A stretch of 45,616 bases of DNA. It comes from an uncultured Agathobaculum sp. GTDB taxonomy: Bacteria > Bacillota > Clostridia > Oscillospirales > Butyricicoccaceae. Where the stretch lies: the NCBI GenBank assembly GCA_934504345.1, contig CAKSVR010000014.1, positions 1 through 45,616 of the forward strand, in the 5' to 3' direction. Below are positions 42,463 to 45,616 of the stretch, in pieces. Position numbers and translations under genes: made by a program. The notes beneath the pieces are model-generated. The model made no database searches and was not told the origin of the DNA. It saw only the letters and a program-made list of their open reading frames with translations. The stretch's first letter is position 1. Each line of letters starts with the position of its first letter.

Positions 42463-45400
42463 ATGAATTATCGAATTGGTTTGCACCTGGACAATGACAA
42501 AATCGGCTGGTCCGTTATCAGCGAAGACGAAAAAGGCCGCGCCGCTCATATCGAACGCATGGGTGTTCGTTTTTTCCCTGCTGCCGAGAATCCCTTCAAT
42601 GGTTCTACGCCGGGTTCCGAACGGCGACTATACCGACTTGCGCGCCGCCGCTATGCGCGCAAGAAATATCGTTTGTCCAAGCTGCGTGAGCTGTTTAACG
42701 AATACGGTCTGCCGTCTATCAGTCCGCTCACCAACAAGTCTGCGGATTATCTGTGGCAATTACGCACCGAAGGTCTGGACCGCCAGTTGTCTGCTGAGGA
42801 ATGGGTTCGTGTGCTGTATCATATTGCCCATCATCGCGGTTTCCAGCCCGGAACCGGCAAAAGCCTTTCCAGAACATTCCATGACGACGCTAAAATCCGA
42901 AAAGCAATTGCAGTAAATCAAAAGCAAATGGAGGAAATGAACTACCGTACGGTAGGTGAATTGTTCTATCGCGATCATCGGTTCAGGCCTAATGGTCTGT
43001 TTTCGCCTTTTAAAACAGGTATACCTTATATAACCTGTGTTTCTCGCGATATGATACGCGATGAGGTCGTATTTCTGTTCCATATCCAGCGTATTTGGGG
43101 CAATATGCGCGCAAGCGAGATTTTTGAGCAAAAATATACCGAAATTCTTTGCCGCCAGCGCTATATCATAACCGGCCCCGGCCCCAACAGCCCATATGCC
43201 GGGCACAGGCAACGTCTTGGCGGGCGCTTTTGTCCTTTGGAACCGAGAATCGAACGCTGTCCGGCTGCAGCTTCGATTGCAGAGCGTTTCCGCTACCTTT
43301 GCATGGTGAATGCTCCATACGCTGTTCCGCCAAGCATCCAGCCGATTGCTAAAACGGAAGAACAGAAACGACAAATTCGTGCTGCTGCAAAAAATCCATC
43401 ACAACTATATGAGGCTACGACCAAGGTATTGCATTTGAAGCCGCATAGTCCTCTGACGTTATATCTCGATGAGATTCCCTATTCGGCAGATTCCATGCAA
43501 GACTGGGTCAATCCACAAGGCAGCAGACTTCTTTCATCGCTTTCAAGAAAATTTCCGAATGAAGAGGAACTGCTGCATAAGCGCTGGGAAAAACTTCTTC
43601 GATTCTTTGTATCCAATCCTGAATCTGAGTGGATACCGCACTTAAAAGAGCTTCATTGTTCTAAAGAATTATGTGATGCATTGGTCAAAGCACATCTCAT
43701 CCAGCGTGAGCGATATTCCAGAAAAGCACTCAGCCGTATCGTACAGCTGATGGAGAAGGGGTTGTCGATGGACGATGCTCGAGATATGTGTTATCCAGAT
43801 AGCCCGTTGGCGCATACTTCGTCTAAATTAAATTTCGCCAATTTCTATCATATTGCACGGCCGACCACCGATCGCGCTTTGTCACAGGCAATTGTTCTTA
43901 TCAAATGCTTGATTCGCGAGTATGGTATGCCTGCAAGAATCCAAATCAGCGCATCGTATGAATTGGGAAAACCTTTATCCTTTCGCAGAAAGCGTAAAAA
44001 GGTTCGTGCAAGTCATAACAAAAAGCTATCTATATTCTTTAAATTTGCATCTGAAAAACTGCAGCGACCTCTGACTGAAGACGAATCAACTCGAATCATT
44101 TTATGGTTTCTGCAAAACCATGAGTGTATGTATACCGGCACTCCACTCAGCATTGATCAAGTCCTGTCACCAGCAGATACCGTAATCGATCACATCATTC
44201 CTTATTCAAACAGTTATGACCACAGTTATAACAATCTTGTACTGGTATTACGTTCTGCATCTGCTGCTCGAAACGATTTGCCTTATGTAGTGTTCGGCGA
44301 GAATGACCGTTACTACTATCGTGTCAACCACCGTTCCAATCAAAAGTGTCGTATGAATCTACTGGCTTCTCAGTGGAGCAAACAGGATAGCATCGATCAA
44401 CGAAAGCGCTCCTTGACTAACCCGTCCAGATTACTTGTTTCTTTTTCGCTGTTTCTGCAGCGAACATTGTCTGCACAAGATAGTACCCTTACGGCCGTCA
44501 ACCCGGTAAATGCCGGAACAAGTGGTTTGCGCATATCTCGTCTGTTTAACTCTGTCCCTGATGCAATGGAGCCCGCTGCGCAATCCATCCTGACGGCGCT
44601 CACCGACTTCGCTACCTGCAAGCAATTATCCCGTTTTTTTAGCAGTGACTATGAGGGTGCGTTGTTTCAACCTTGGACGGATTTTCATGATGAGTTTGCT
44701 TCGTGTTGTGCAAATCAGCAATGTTTTTCTCATATGCCGCAGCATAGAGTCCACGGTGCTGCACATCGTGATACACTGATGCGTCAGCGCGGCAACGAAA
44801 TTGTAGCCAAACAGGCACTAACGCAGTTGAAATTGGACAGCAATAACGAAATCACTGATTATTTTCAGCCTGAACGCGACCGACTGTTATATGATGCACT
44901 ACGTGTCCAGCTTATCGAGTATAATGGAAATGCCGCAGCAGCTTTTGCAAAGCCTTTTCATAAGCCTACAGCTAACGGCGGCATCGGTCCTCTGGTCAAG
45001 TCTGTGCCCATCATCCAGCATCCCCGTTCTGTTATCCCTGTTCGCGGCGGCATTGGCACTCACAGCGATATAGTTCGAATAGATGTGTTTCGGACGCCCA
45101 ACAATGAATACTACTATGTGCCTATCTATGTAAAAGACACGCTTCAGTCAACACTTCCTTTGCGGGCAGTAACTAAAAACCCCAATCGTATGCTGATGAT
45201 GTCAGAAAACGATTTTATCTTTTCACTTTACCCTAATGACGTAATCTATATCGAATTTCCGGAAGTCATAACACTGAACAGCATATCGTCTTCCGATACT
45301 ACTAAGATTGATAGAGGATATTTTCTTAGAGGTAAGGTTCGAATTACGGCCGGTACTTTTGAAATTACTACACTGGACAAGCAATTCACTCGCACATCTA

Positions 45401-45507
45401 TTCCTTTTTACAGTCTTACCGCGCTATATAAGTGCGAGGTGGATTCACTGGGTACGATTCGAAAAATCACAACTCCTGAAAAGCGTATGGAATTCCATCT
45501 CAAATAA
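42463..45507 (+). CDS. cas9: Type II-C Cas9 with RuvC active site lost and HNH intact
   Basis: 1014 residues, normal for II-C. The N-terminus is RuvC-I (YRIGLHLDNDKIGW, 3-16), then an Arg-rich bridge helix (ERRLYRLARRRYARKKYR, 53-70), a helical REC lobe (to about 465), RuvC-II (ARIQISASYELGKP), HNH (VIDHIIPYSNSYDH...NNLVLVL), RuvC-III region and the wedge/PAM domain (FSHMPQHRVHG, VRIDVFRTPNNEYYYVPIY, FSLYPNDVI). Aligned by eye to Neisseria Cas9, the RuvC residues are changed: Asp to His8, Glu to Ser496, HHALDA to EPAAQS (Pro704, Gln707). HNH keeps Asp576, His577 and Asn591. It should therefore nick only the guide-paired strand or act as a binding protein. ATG 42463 has AGGAG 7 bp upstream; upstream codons belong to the tracrRNA. 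No cas1/cas2 is seen. Confidence 0.9.
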   Translation: MNYRIGLHLDNDKIGWSVISEDEKGRAAHIERMGVRFFPAAENPFNGSTPGSERRLYRLARRRYARKKYRLSKLRELFNEYGLPSISPLTNKSADYLWQLRTEGLDRQLSAEEWVRVLYHIAHHRGFQPGTGKSLSRTFHDDAKIRKAIAVNQKQMEEMNYRTVGELFYRDHRFRPNGLFSPFKTGIPYITCVSRDMIRDEVVFLFHIQRIWGNMRASEIFEQKYTEILCRQRYIITGPGPNSPYAGHRQRLGGRFCPLEPRIERCPAAASIAERFRYLCMVNAPYAVPPSIQPIAKTEEQKRQIRAAAKNPSQLYEATTKVLHLKPHSPLTLYLDEIPYSADSMQDWVNPQGSRLLSSLSRKFPNEEELLHKRWEKLLRFFVSNPESEWIPHLKELHCSKELCDALVKAHLIQRERYSRKALSRIVQLMEKGLSMDDARDMCYPDSPLAHTSSKLNFANFYHIARPTTDRALSQAIVLIKCLIREYGMPARIQISASYELGKPLSFRRKRKKVRASHNKKLSIFFKFASEKLQRPLTEDESTRIILWFLQNHECMYTGTPLSIDQVLSPADTVIDHIIPYSNSYDHSYNNLVLVLRSASAARNDLPYVVFGENDRYYYRVNHRSNQKCRMNLLASQWSKQDSIDQRKRSLTNPSRLLVSFSLFLQRTLSAQDSTLTAVNPVNAGTSGLRISRLFNSVPDAMEPAAQSILTALTDFATCKQLSRFFSSDYEGALFQPWTDFHDEFASCCANQQCFSHMPQHRVHGAAHRDTLMRQRGNEIVAKQALTQLKLDSNNEITDYFQPERDRLLYDALRVQLIEYNGNAAAAFAKPFHKPTANGGIGPLVKSVPIIQHPRSVIPVRGGIGTHSDIVRIDVFRTPNNEYYYVPIYVKDTLQSTLPLRAVTKNPNRMLMMSENDFIFSLYPNDVIYIEFPEVITLNSISSSDTTKIDRGYFLRGKVRITAGTFEITTLDKQFTRTSIPFYSLTALYKCEVDSLGTIRKITTPEKRMEFHLK

Positions 45508-45515
45508 ATGAGAAA

Positions 45516-45577
45516 GACCTGTACATTACGTACAGGTCTCAGCTTGTCGAAAAAGGTCACCAATCGGTGGCCTTTTT
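45516..45577 (+). terminator. Tandem stem-loops after cas9
   Basis: GACCTGTAC / GTACAGGTC (45516-45538, no T tail) and AAAAAGGTCACC / GGTGGCCTTTTT (45550-45577, a terminator with T tail). The first could be an additional RNA element. Confidence 0.8.
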
Positions 45578-45616
45578 CTCGTAAAAGAGGCGAAAATATG
45601 GTAGAATAAGTACGGG
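45578..45616 (+). promoter_or_regulatory. Promoter-like sequence at the window edge
   Basis: GAAAATATGGTAGAATAAGT contains a TAGAAT -10-like box in AT-rich DNA after the cas9 terminator; a gene or array probably starts beyond the window. Weak evidence. Confidence 0.3.

Noticed and set aside
45516..45577. Downstream stem-loops as the tracrRNA
   Set aside because: No anti-repeat or nexus precedes them; they look like a terminator, and the II-C type structure is upstream of cas9.

Overview
The window looks like a GC-rich, gut-type clostridial Firmicute (Oscillospiraceae/Butyricicoccaceae-like). The reasons are SLH-anchored surface and S-layer proteins, strong AGGAGG ribosome binding sites, LytTR/GHKL two-component genes, RepA_N-type plasmid debris and a type II-C Cas9. 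No rRNA or tRNA gene was recognised. Names rest on motifs read by eye, not on database searches.

Layout. Positions 1-1252 are a mosaic of broken genes: a frameshifted hybrid histidine kinase, a YesM-type kinase tail and a DctM fragment of a TRAP transporter. Positions 1626-6916 are a tidy catabolic operon: isochorismatase-type hydrolase, small membrane protein, sodium:solute symporter and xanthine-dehydrogenase/aldehyde-oxidoreductase family molybdoenzyme. Positions 6927-8293 hold a 117-bp dispersed repeat abutting a 5'-truncated GPH sugar symporter. Positions 8404-22992 are a surface module. On the minus strand a LytTR regulator, a surface protein and a GHKL kinase overlap by 4 bp at each junction. 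Divergently, two degenerate receiver-like proteins precede a 3106-residue SLH-anchored adhesin. A textbook LytTR direct repeat lies between the two operons.

Positions 23000-35650 are accessory: RepA debris, an orphan Card1/Can2-like CARF protein, a TPR protein, a GNAT enzyme and a two-repeat CRISPR remnant. They also hold an integrase module, a ribbon-helix-helix protein, and two degenerate tyrosine recombinases, one of them fused to a GyrA-CTD-like propeller. An MNT nucleotidyltransferase fused to its partner domain and an IS3 remnant complete the region.

Positions 35856-42194 are an S-layer locus that looks invertible. A complete S-layer gene lacking promoter, RBS and start codon faces an expressed S-layer gene. 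The two share a 69-bp inverted repeat (68/69 identical) over the signal-peptide codons, so inversion would swap the expressed S-layer in frame. A phage-tail-fibre-like gene lies inside the segment.

Positions 42285-45577 hold a 1014-residue type II-C Cas9. All four RuvC catalytic positions appear replaced (Asp to His8, Glu to Ser496, His to Pro704, Asp to Gln707), while HNH Asp576/His577/Asn591 are intact. A tracrRNA-like RNA with type II-C architecture forms its 5' leader. No cas1, cas2 or csn2 is present in the window. This natural HNH-only Cas9 and the S-layer switch are the strongest candidates for undescribed biology here.
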